Assembly: GCA_012295275.1 (NCBI GenBank)
Contig: CM022668.1
Span: 11,993,022 to 12,023,021, forward strand
From: Chrysomallon squamiferum
Lineage: Eukaryota; Mollusca; Gastropoda; Neomphalida; Peltospiridae
Direction: 5' to 3'
Length of the DNA stretch: 30,000 nt
Part shown: in pieces, positions 22,273-30,000 of the stretch
How positions within the stretch are numbered: the stretch's first letter is position 1
Layout: each line of letters begins with the position of its first letter
Translations under genes and position numbers: made by a program
The notes under the pieces: model-generated
Told to the model about the DNA's origin: nothing
Databases searched by the model: none
What the model saw: the letters and a program-made list of their open reading frames with translations, nothing else

Positions 22273-22317
<45 letters not shown>

Positions 22318-22496
22318 CTGATCTAATTTTTGATATAAAAATATTCTTTTAGAAATTGTTACTGATAAAATTTTCTTGGCTGATATTCAAATTATTTATA
22401 CTCTGTGATGTGCAAAATGAAAATATTTCTTATTGTATGTTAAACCCTACACATATAAAAAAAAAGAAGAATAAAAGGAGATGTCTATGAATGTAT

Positions 22497-22559
<63 letters not shown>

Positions 22560-24412
22560 ACACACACACACACACACATTAAATACTAAAACTAACGAGA
22601 TTAGAGTTATCTCACCTAACAGAAGTAGGGAACAATTCGCTGGACAGAACATCGAGTGCGTTCCAGCCAACTGTCGTAACAGCTCCAAAGACACATGACA
22701 GTATGACGTTGTGAATGTTGGTGTGGACAAAGATGATGAAAAATACAGTTATAGCCGATATGACCATGCTCGAAGCTAAAAATATAGAAACAGAGGGTGA
22801 TACAATAAAGGAAAAAAAAAAAAAATATATAATAATAATAAATTAATAAATTAAATAAATTATATAGATATGCATAATTATATGTCTGTGTATATATCTG
22901 TGTGTGTGTCCGTCTATTTTACACAGTGAAAGGATTAAAAAATGCCTCAGTTGCTTTTAATTTATTTTTATAAGTGTATTTTATTTTTACACTCACATAA
23001 CAAAAACTTTCTTCCAAGTTTGTCCATTAAAAATATCGTCAAGAGGTTTCCAGGAAGATTGGAAATCGAGGTGAGAAAACCTTCGAGATAAACCTGATTT
23101 CCTGGACCTTGGCATGTTTCATTGGCTGTGGAATTCTGGGTAATGTTAACATGACCTATGTTGCAAGGGAGTACCTCCGTATTTCTGAATGTCGATTAAA
23201 GAGTTCGGGAAACCACATGAACAGACCGTAGTAACTGAAATGTTGAAATCACAATTACAAAGATGTGACTTAGATAATGAAAGTAAAATTACAATATAAA
23301 TTATCATAAAATAAAAAATTAAAAAAAAATTAATTTAATGAATGTTACTACATCAACTGTTACTACCACTACTACTGTTATATGCTACAACCCTTGCAGC
23401 TATCATTACTACAACAACTACAACCACCACTACAACAATCTGACTATAACAAATACAAGTACCAATGTCATAACTACTATTACTATCATTGCTATTTCCA
23501 CAGTTCCTACCACTGAAACTACTACTACTACATTTATTATTATTATTATTATTATTTATACAACTAGAACTGCTTCTTTCACCAGTACAACTGCTGCTTT
23601 TGTAGTTGTCACTACTACAACTACTACTAATGCTATTACTGCAACTGCTACTACAAATTACCACTACTCCTACTCCTACTACTACTTCCACTGATACTAC
23701 TACTACTACTTCTACTGATACTACTACTTCCACTGATACTACTACTACTACTTCTACTGATACTACTACTACTACTTCTACTGATACTACTATTACCTCT
23801 ATTGATACTACTACTACTACTACTTCTACTGATACTACTACTACTTCTACTGATACTATTACCACTATTGATACCACTACTACTGATACTACTACTACTA
23901 CTTCTACTGATACTACTACTACTACTACTTCTACTGATACTACTACTACTTCTACTGATACTACTACTACTACTACTTCTACTGATACTACTACTACTAC
24001 TACTTCTACTGATACTACTACTACTACTTCTACTGATACTACTACTTCTACTGATACTACTACTACTACTACTTCTACTGATACTACTATTACTTCTATT
24101 GATACTACTACTACTTCTACTGATACTACTACTACTACTGTTCTTGCTACTACATCTTCTACATTTTTGACTACAGACTACACAGTTTTCAAAGTGATGT
24201 TTACTTACCCGAAAGCCAGCGTAAAGTTAATAATGATTAGAACAATGGCCGCCCTCCTCAACTTCACATTAAACAGCTCTAGTGTCTTACTTAGCAGCTG
24301 AAAAATATAAAAACAATAATAACAATAGCAATAACAATAACAATAACAGCAACAATAACAACAGTAATAATAATACTAACAATAAATAATAAAAATAATA
24401 ATAATAATGATG

Positions 24413-24471
<59 letters not shown>

Positions 24472-25972
24472 TATGATAATAATAATGATGATGACAGTAA
24501 CAATAATAATGATAATAATGATGATGGTAATAATAACAGTAATACTACTAACAATAATAATAACAACAACTATAATTAATAACAAAATGTACTACTAATT
24601 ATTAAAAAAAAAAAAATGTGTTACTATAAATTTATTTATGCAATCACTGAGAAGGTGCATATAAGATATATCTTACTGTACAAAAACACTATTACTATTA
24701 TAGTTGTTGTTATTTTGTTATTACTCTAATAATTATTATTATTTATTATTATTAAATATCATTGCTATTATTAGCAATAACAATAATAAATAAATAATAA
24801 TAATAATGTAATAATAATAATACTAATCATGATAATAATAATAATAGTAGTAGTAGTAGTAGTAGTAGTAATACTGTTGTTATTGTTATTTTTATAATGT
24901 TGTTGTTATTATTATTATCCATTATTATTACCATTGTTGTAACTTTTATATTATTTATTATTGTTATTATTATTATGATTTTTCTTACTGAAAAGCATTT
25001 CTGTTTAATACGGCAGCAATACCATGGTGACCGTCTGGTTTTTTCTGGGATCTGTTTCATTTGTTCATCTTCTTCAAATTCTGACAAAACCAAATGTTCA
25101 ACCTGAAAACAAGACAATATCAATAATAATAACAAACAACAACAATAAATATGATTACTAAAAAATTTAAAAAAAAAGAAAAGAAAGAAAAAAGTAAATT
25201 AATTAAATAATAAATTAAGAATAAATAAATGAAAATAATAATAATGTTTATCTTATTTACAGCCAATCACAATTCTGGATTTATTTAATTCTTATGATCT
25301 GGTCAACTTTGAACTCTGACCTGATGACATTCATCTTTGCTGCAGCCAAGTATATACTTCAATTTTAACGCTTTACACTGGAAACTTAAGTAGTTACATT
25401 ACATTATTGTTATTATTACTGTTATTATTATTATTGTTATTGTTATTATTATTGTTTTTAAAATTTTACTGGAAAGTTTTCTTTTCCTCCATTTCTGTAG
25501 TACACATAAGAAAGAACTTCAATAGCTTCTTTGTTTTTCCCAATCTAGAAAAAAAAAAAAATAAAATAAATATTAATAATAATTTATATTTTTAGTTTCC
25601 ATATTGTGTAAATATTTTACATTTTAGATTATTTATTCTGTATGTGTAAATGTTTAAAGTTTAGATCATTTACCATAATCAAATATTTTACATTTTAGGT
25701 CACTAACTGAATGTAAATATTTTACATTTCAGGTCATTAACCATACTATTTAAGATTTTAAATTATGTACAGTTAAAAAATAGTTTTCATTTTTATGTCA
25801 CTTACTGTAAGTAAATATTTTGGACTTTCAGGCATCAAAACAAATATGGCGGCTGATGTCAGTGATGGAATAGTGCAAAGTGCCACAAAGATTCTCCAAC
25901 TGTTGTAAGAAAAGTCAGGACTGAAATATCCCAGGCTTTTTTGAGGTATCACAATCCATGCCAAACCTGAAA

Positions 25973-26063
<91 letters not shown>

Positions 26064-27896
26064 AAGAAAAATTAAAATTGAAGAGTTTAAAAATTCTTTA
26101 GTGGACTTACAAATAATAACATAAAAATTAATTAATTAAAGAGAAAGAATTATATCAATATCAAAAGATATAAAACATTTAATAGATATAATAATGTATA
26201 CATAAACAAAGTCAAATAAATAAATATTTGATAATTAAATAAAAAAAATAAATAAAATAAAATAACTAATTAATTAAATAATTTCACAAAGGAACACATA
26301 AATAAACAAATAAACAAACTCTAAATATTTTAAAAAAAATGATAATCCATATATATACCTAGTTAATATTTCTTAAATATTAGAAAAATAAATAAATAAA
26401 AATATTTATAAAAACACTGAGATAGATTTATCCAAGTCCAAGCATAAATTGACAATTATGTTACAAAATCTGTAATACCAACAAATGATTAACATGTAAA
26501 ATAAAATTATAATAATAATAAAATAAGAATAATTAAAATAAATAATGATATATAATAATATAAAACAGTAAAGCATAATTAAATAAATAATATATGTCAC
26601 AAAACAGTAACAAAAGTTAAAAACAAAAAAGAAACTTTTTTGACAGTAATAATAAAATTGAAAAGAAAGATAACTCCAACTGTAAAGGGAGATAACTAAA
26701 ATAACCTGCAGCAAGAATGTTTCCTGCCATCCAGAATGTAGCTAACACACTAATCATTGTTCCTCGTTTTTCTTTGGGTTGAAATTCAACAAAATAGGAA
26801 AATATCACAGGAATACTTCCACCCACCCTGAAATTTAAAATTTAAAAATGACAGATAATTAAATTTTTTATTAAACTGATAAATGAATTATACTGTGTTA
26901 GAGTCAGTATGTATTATAGATGTTTCATTGGGTTTATAATGAACTGCATAAAAAAAAAATAAACTTTAACAAAAACAGATTATGTATTTTTTTATAATGA
27001 AAATGTATTTATTATTTCAGTTAGGTGTGTTTACATTTAATTTATTTATTAATATATATATATACACACATGCACTCATGCAAATATCATACACATATAC
27101 ACCACACACACACACACACAAATACTGATATTTATTTAAAAAATACAAATTTTTATTAAAAAAATACAAATTTTCAAATATTTTTTAGTCGGAATAAAAA
27201 AAAAATAAAAAAATTCATTTGTTTTTTAATTTCAATAATTATGATATAAAAAAAAAAAAAAAAAAAATAATAAAATAATAATAATAAAATAAATATAAAT
27301 CATACTAACCCAACACCACTGATGAACCTCATGATAATAAAAAACCAGAAGACCTGCGCAGTGCTGGATATGAGGGCTCCAACACCATTCAGTAACAACG
27401 ACCACATCAAAACTGACCTTCGACCTGCTCGGTCAGCCATTGACCCCCAGATATAACCTCCAACCATCATACCTAAAAATAGAACGAACATTTAAAACCG
27501 TACGATTATTTTAAAATAATAATACAGCCTGAAATACTTTGTCCAATGAAAGTTTTTGTCTTTTGATCACATGGACAGTGACTTTTTTTTTAGGTTCAAA
27601 GATATTTATTTTTTCATGGACATTTTTTTTTTATTTTTTGTATCTATTTTTATATTCCTAGATCAAGCACTGCTTGCATTACGATTTCATACTGATAAAA
27701 TATTTTACTTTAAAATGTCATACTATTGCTTGCATTAACATCATCATGATCAAAAAAACAAAAAAATATATTTATATATATATTTTAAAGTTTTTGAAAA
27801 AATATTTCTATTTCTACAGTAAGTGATTGTTTTCTTTATTATTGGTATCCATCCTTTGCTAATAATAAAGTTTAATATATGTATATTTTATAGAGG

Positions 27897-27935
<39 letters not shown>

Positions 27936-28326
27936 AACAAATGCAGACACAAATTATTCATCCATCCAAGACTGGAACTTGAAAAAATTTCAACGTTAAA
28001 AACAAAAAACAAAAAAAAGTAAAAAAAAAAGTAAATAAATAAATAAATAAAACTTTGTTTACCAATAAACACTACGGCACTGAGCCATCCTTTGGCTGAA
28101 GAGGTCATCTGAAGGTCACAGGTTGCCGATGGCAACAGGAATGACACTGACAAGACTTCAACTGCATCGCTGGACACTGCCCATCCACAGAGCAGCAAAA
28201 TGTAGAAGTGGTATCGTCCATAGCCTTTGATAGATAGATAGATAGATAGATAGGTAGATAGATGAATAAATTAATTAATTAATAAGTAAAAAATTAAATA
28301 GCAGTAATATTAAGTAAATATTGAAC

Positions 28327-28372
<46 letters not shown>

Positions 28373-28796
28373 TTAAAAATAATAATATTAAAATAATAAT
28401 AATAATTACAATAATAATAATCATAATAATAATCATAATCATAATAATATATAAAAAAAAGTTAAGTAAGTAAATAAACAAATACATAAAAATGGAAAAA
28501 ATGAATAGCAAAATATATTAAAATCTAAGAAGTACATAAAACCAGAAAAGCAATAATAATATCAAGTATTATATTGAATATCTTGGTGATAATAAAAGAA
28601 ATAACAACACTATAACTACTACTACTACTATTACCATAATTATTATTATAATTATTATTATTGTTGTTATTATTATTTACCTGTTTCCTGAAGAGCATCT
28701 TCATAAATGTAAACAGTTTTGCTCCCTTCATTCTCATCATTTTCTGAAAATAAATAAATAAAACAATTTTATACATTTAAATGCTTATTATTAATA

Positions 28797-28836
<40 letters not shown>

Positions 28837-29268
28837 TATTGGTTTTTAATTTTGTTTATTTGTGTATACAGCTGTCTGTAATGGATTACTTATGATTTAC
28901 AAGCTTTAATTAAAATCTTTTTTTTAAATTTTAATCACCATTTATAATAAGTAACATATATATTTTGCCTAAATATAAAATATTATATACACTAAATAAA
29001 TCTGCCAATACATAGACACACAAAACCAACAAAGTACAGAAGTAAGCCTTAATGATTAATCGCAAACATATGTTACACTTAAGTTAATTCTGAAACAGAA
29101 ATTTTCTTATATGTGTATCTACATTTACATACAGTATATGATATACATACATACATACATACACATGAGAAACTAGAAAAAAATAATATAGAAAGATATT
29201 AACTAAACTAAAAGTTTACCTATGTTAAATGCTGTAAGTGAAATTCGTTCATACGGCACTCCAGGCAT
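21955..29268 (-). CDS. SV2-like major facilitator superfamily transporter, twelve exons
   Basis: Minus-strand exons in order: 29268-29220, 28743-28681, 28224-28063, 27472-27310, 26827-26706, 25966-25806, 25544-25470, 25102-24989, 24297-24209, 23234-22997, 22775-22616, 22138-21955; about 526 residues. Signatures: YIYEDALQETGYGRYHFY before TM1, SSDAVEV in TM1, the MFS motif GSMADRAGRR (about 101-110), GVGGSIPVIFSYFVEF, FQPKEKRGTM, MPESPKYLL (about 231-239), YYGLFMWFPELFN, LMDKLGRKFLL and GWNALDV (about 449-455). These match the SV2 (synaptic vesicle glycoprotein 2) family of twelve-helix membrane proteins. The luminal loop between TM7 and TM8 is short and has three N-glycosylation sequons. The start has an in-frame TAG eight codons upstream. 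All splice sites are GT-AG and in phase, but exon 10 has an internal one-base frame break (see findings). Substrate unknown; whether it is vesicular cannot be told from sequence. Confidence 0.92.
22141..22314. repeat. A-tract, AAAT-rich and (TA)n repeats in SV2-like intron 11
   Basis: An A-run (22143-22162) provides, on the gene strand, the T-rich tract of the exon 12 acceptor. It is followed by AAAT/TAAAA-rich DNA and a perfect (TA)n run of about 40 bp (22274-22314). Confidence 0.93.
22499..22578. repeat. (CT)n-(CA)n compound microsatellite
   Basis: A perfect CT run of about 58 bp, then GAAA, then a CA run of about 18 bp, ending 37 bp from the exon 11 donor in intron 11. Confidence 0.96.
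22616..22775 (-). CDS. SV2-like exon 11 (TM9-TM10)
   Basis: 160 nt, phase 1 in and 2 out. Encodes SSMVISAITVFFIIFVHTNI and VFGAVTTVGWNALDVLSSEL, then FPTSV. WNALDVLxxELxP is highly conserved in SV2. The acceptor is TATATTTTTAG and the donor AG|GTGAGA. Confidence 0.94.
22997..23234 (-). CDS. SV2-like exon 10 (TM7, luminal loop, TM8) with an internal frame break
   Basis: The 238-nt exon begins in the frame set by exon 9 and reads YYGLFMWFPELFNR, then reaches a TAG at 23158-23156. The frame two bases on encodes the rest: NTEVLPCNIGHVNITQNSTA, then GFLTSISNLPGNLLTIF and MDKLGRKFLL, and leads in phase into exon 11. Both parts are clearly family sequence. A change of frame is needed between 23198 and 23156. 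The acceptor is ACATTTCAG and the donor TTAT|GTGAGT. Confidence 0.88.
23338..24165. repeat. ACT-triplet higher-order repeat in SV2-like intron 9
   Basis: From about 23590 the plus strand is built of variable (ACT)n blocks separated by TCTACTGAT, giving periods of 15 to 27 bp, with rare ATT and CCT variants; 23338-23590 is a more degenerate version. It fills nearly the whole intron between exons 9 and 10. Because every unit is a multiple of three and lacks stops, it is open in several frames. Confidence 0.95.
24209..24297 (-). CDS. SV2-like exon 9 (TM7 start)
   Basis: 89 nt, phase 0 in and 2 out. Encodes LLSKTLELFNVKLRRAAIVL then IIINFTLAF, the basic patch and the start of TM7. The donor GG|GTAAGT is excellent. 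The plus-strand triplet frame that runs across this exon is an artefact. Confidence 0.9.
24303..24600. repeat. AAT/ATG/AAC triplet array in SV2-like intron 8
   Basis: AAC-rich triplets pass into perfect AAT (about 24417-24470) and then ATG/AAT mixtures. A second triplet zone (ATT, AGT, GTT) lies at about 24710-24980, close to the exon 8 donor. Confidence 0.93.
24989..25102 (-). CDS. SV2-like exon 8 (cytoplasmic loop)
   Basis: 114 nt, phase 0-0, encoding a charged segment (EHLVLSEFEEDEQMKQIPEK then TRRSPWYCCRIKQKCFS) between TM6 and TM7. Sequence here is variable in the family; support comes from phase, acceptor GTTTTCAG and donor TCA|GTAAGA. The two adjacent Cys residues could be palmitoylated; that is inference. 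Confidence 0.82.
25470..25544 (-). CDS. SV2-like exon 7 (cytoplasmic loop)
   Basis: 75 nt, phase 0-0, encoding IGKNKEAIEVLSYVYYRNGG and KENFP. This matches the GKxxEAxxVLxxVxxxN motif after PESPxxL in SV2 and related transporters. The acceptor is a T-run followed by CTAG and the donor CCA|GTAAAA. Confidence 0.9.
25590..25840. repeat. Degenerate 38-40 bp tandem repeat including the exon 6 donor
   Basis: About five units in intron 6 share TGTAAATATTTTACATTTCAGGTCA-like sequence. The unit next to the exon (about 25680-25735, GTCACTAACTG followed by TGTAAATATTTTAC) aligns with the exon 6 end (GTCACTTACTG then AGTAAATATTTTGG), about 80% by eye. The repeat therefore contains the last codons of exon 6 and its splice donor. 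Confidence 0.7.
25806..25966 (-). CDS. SV2-like exon 6 (end of TM5 region, TM6)
   Basis: 161 nt, phase 1 in and 0 out. Encodes LAWIVIPQKSLGYFSPDFSY, NSWRIFVALCTIPSL and MPESPKYLLT; SWRxFV and PESPxxL are family hallmarks. The acceptor abuts a 95-bp AAAT microsatellite. The end of the exon with its donor ACA|GTAAGT belongs to a degenerate tandem repeat that extends into intron 6. Confidence 0.94.
25969..26065. repeat. (AAAT)n microsatellite abutting the exon 6 acceptor
   Basis: A nearly perfect tetranucleotide run of about 95 bp. On the gene strand it is (ATTT)n running straight into the CAG of exon 6. Confidence 0.97.
26706..26827 (-). CDS. SV2-like exon 5 (TM4-TM5)
   Basis: 122 nt, phase 2 in and 1 out. 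Encodes VGGSIPVIFSYFVEFQPKEK then RGTMISVLATFWMAGNILAA. GGSIPxxFSYFxEF and EKRG are strongly conserved in SV2 proteins. The donor is AG|GTTATT. Confidence 0.94.
27310..27472 (-). CDS. SV2-like exon 4 (TM2-TM4, MFS motif A)
   Basis: 163 nt, phase 1 in and 2 out. Encodes MMVGGYIWGSMADRAGRRSV, the signature loop between TM2 and TM3, then TM3 and the start of TM4 (IIMRFISGVG). The acceptor is TATTTTTAG and the donor GG|GTTAGT. Confidence 0.94.
27899..27930. repeat. (GT)n microsatellite in SV2-like intron 3
   Basis: A perfect GT run of about 30 bp. Confidence 0.95.
28063..28224 (-). CDS. SV2-like exon 3 (TM1)
   Basis: 162 nt, phase 1-1. Encodes YGRYHFYILLLCGWAVSSDA and then VEVLSVSFLLPSA, the first transmembrane helix with its family Asp, and the following loop ending in KGWLSAVVFI. 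The acceptor CAAAG is preceded only by a (TATC)n microsatellite as pyrimidine tract. Confidence 0.92.
28228..28263. repeat. (GATA)n microsatellite at the exon 3 acceptor
   Basis: About nine GATA units with one GGTA variant. On the gene strand it is (TATC)n, ending two bases before the AAAG acceptor of exon 3. Confidence 0.95.
28327..28450. repeat. (AAT)n array in SV2-like intron 2
   Basis: Perfect AAT for about 45 bp, followed by AAT/ATC/ATT mixtures. Confidence 0.93.
28681..28743 (-). CDS. SV2-like exon 2
   Basis: 63 nt, phase 1-1. Acidic stretch NDENEGSKTVYIYEDALQET, corresponding to the cytoplasmic segment just before the FGxG/GYGRY motif of the SV2/SVOP family. The acceptor TTTATTTTCAG lies in an AAAT-type repeat. 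Confidence 0.88.
28797..28834. repeat. (AT)n microsatellite in SV2-like intron 1
   Basis: A perfect AT run of about 36 bp. Confidence 0.95.
29220..29268 (-). CDS. SV2-like exon 1
   Basis: Start codon and 16 codons (MPGVPYERISLTAFNI) plus one base; donor ATAG|GTAAAC, phase 1. The in-frame TAG upstream supports this ATG. The N-terminal sequence alone is not diagnostic; it is placed by phase and by exon 2. Confidence 0.75.
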
Positions 29269-30000
29269 TTTGAAATACTTCAACTTGTTTAGCTAATTAA
29301 CTTTGTATATGAAAAACACCAGACAGACAGATATGTTTATAATTATACTCATTAGTTACACACGAACTGCTAAATATGGAAGAAGGTTTGATAACTGTTT
29401 GTAGGTCGAGCAAGGCCACTATTAATTAAATAACTGTTTTACGTCATTAATTTTTAGAAATGTATTAATTTTATATTTATTAAGTCATACAAAAAACACT
29501 GTAGAAATGTATTTATTTATATTAAATTTTTTAGAAGTATATTAATTTACATTAAATTTTTTAGAAGTATATTAATTTATATTAAATTTTTTAGAAGTAT
29601 ATTAATTTATACTAAATCATATAAGGTCACTGTTAATTAAATCATTTATTTTGCATCATTACTTTTTAGAAATGTATTAGATATATTTGTTTATATCAAT
29701 ACAATTATTTTTTTAGACCAGTGTTAATTAAAACATTGTTATATGTCATTACTTTTTTTTTTTAAATCTTTTAATTTATATTAAGTCTTATGAGGCCACA
29801 TTTAATTAAAATGTTGTTTGATGTTGCCATTCCTTTAAAGTCTTTTTGTTAAAAAGATGATTATAATTATACAAAAACAACAAATAATAATTGATTAAGT
29901 AATATGACAGAAGTGGTGGTTGTAGTGTTATGAGTGGTAGTAGTTGTAACAGATGTACTAATAAAAGTGTAAGCAGTAGTAGTTTTAAAATTAGTAGAAG
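29269..30000. other. 5' flank of the SV2-like gene
   Basis: Contains the presumed 5' UTR and promoter of the SV2-like gene near 29270-29400, without an obvious TATA or initiator. From 29411 it is tandem-repeat DNA, and from about 29905 a GTA/GTT-rich triplet region that runs off the window. No coding exon is visible. Confidence 0.55.
29411..29820. repeat. Nested tandem repeats: degenerate units of about 88 bp and a 30-bp expansion
   Basis: A block like AAGGYCACTRTTAATTAAA recurs at about 29411, 29623, 29715 and 29801 (spacings 212, 92, 86). The large first interval contains a perfect 30-bp repeat, ATTAAATTTTTTAGAAGTAT plus ATTAATTTAY, copied about three times at 29521-29610. Confidence 0.85.

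Noticed and set aside
23156-23198. Programmed -1 ribosomal frameshift in SV2-like exon 10
   Set aside because: The window lacks a slippery heptamer of the X XXY YYZ type in the right phase, and no known SV2 relative uses frameshifting; an indel is simpler.
23606-24301. Plus-strand open frame of 231 codons, Thr/Ser/Asp-rich, mucin-like
   Set aside because: It is the translation of the ACT-triplet array within SV2-like intron 9 and runs antisense through exon 9. Several frames are open across the same array, and it has no domain or signal peptide.
1-30000. Autonomous transposon coding sequence (reverse transcriptase, transposase, integrase)
   Set aside because: No open frame shows the catalytic motifs of these enzymes; repeats here are satellites and microsatellites.

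Overview
This is animal (eukaryotic) nuclear DNA, very AT-rich and full of microsatellites (AAT/ATT, CA/GT, CT/GA, AAAT, GATA) and minisatellites. All genes are split by GT-AG introns. The three proteins recognised are animal families. The compact SV2-like transporter and the repeat-laden introns suggest an invertebrate, perhaps a lophotrochozoan such as a mollusc; that placement is inference, not something the sequence proves.

Three protein-coding genes can be rebuilt exon by exon. (1) Plus strand, 203-7290: a two-exon COX7C (cytochrome c oxidase subunit 7C) gene with a 6.85 kb intron. (2) Minus strand, 16742-11120: an eight-exon SAC3D1-like gene (SAC3/GANP domain protein 1), about 372 residues, from an N-terminal GTCxxMCP motif to a stop codon. 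(3) Minus strand, 29268-21955: a twelve-exon SV2-like major facilitator superfamily transporter, about 526 residues. COX7C and SAC3D1 are convergent; the SV2-like gene lies upstream of SAC3D1 on the same strand. The three show no sign of forming one pathway: respiratory chain, SAC3-family mitosis/RNA-related protein, and membrane transporter.

Region by region: 1-202 COX7C leader; 323-7173 COX7C intron with a CpG-richer island at 4195-4625; 7291-11119 intergenic; 11120-16742 SAC3D1 with AAT arrays in its introns; 16743-21954 intergenic with a fresh 70-bp tandem repeat and, just after the SV2-like stop codon, a decayed 26-bp minisatellite whose core resembles an RFX X-box; 21955-29268 SV2-like gene; 29269-30000 its 5' flank with nested 30-bp and roughly 88-bp tandem repeats.

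No new multi-gene system, mobile-element coding region, RNA gene or CRISPR array is visible. The observations most worth checking are: copies of exon/splice-donor junctions duplicated into the downstream intron in two different genes; one reading-frame inconsistency in each of the two long genes; microsatellites serving as the polypyrimidine tracts of splice acceptors; and the X-box-like minisatellite. Most long open frames in the window are translated trinucleotide repeats and are not genes.
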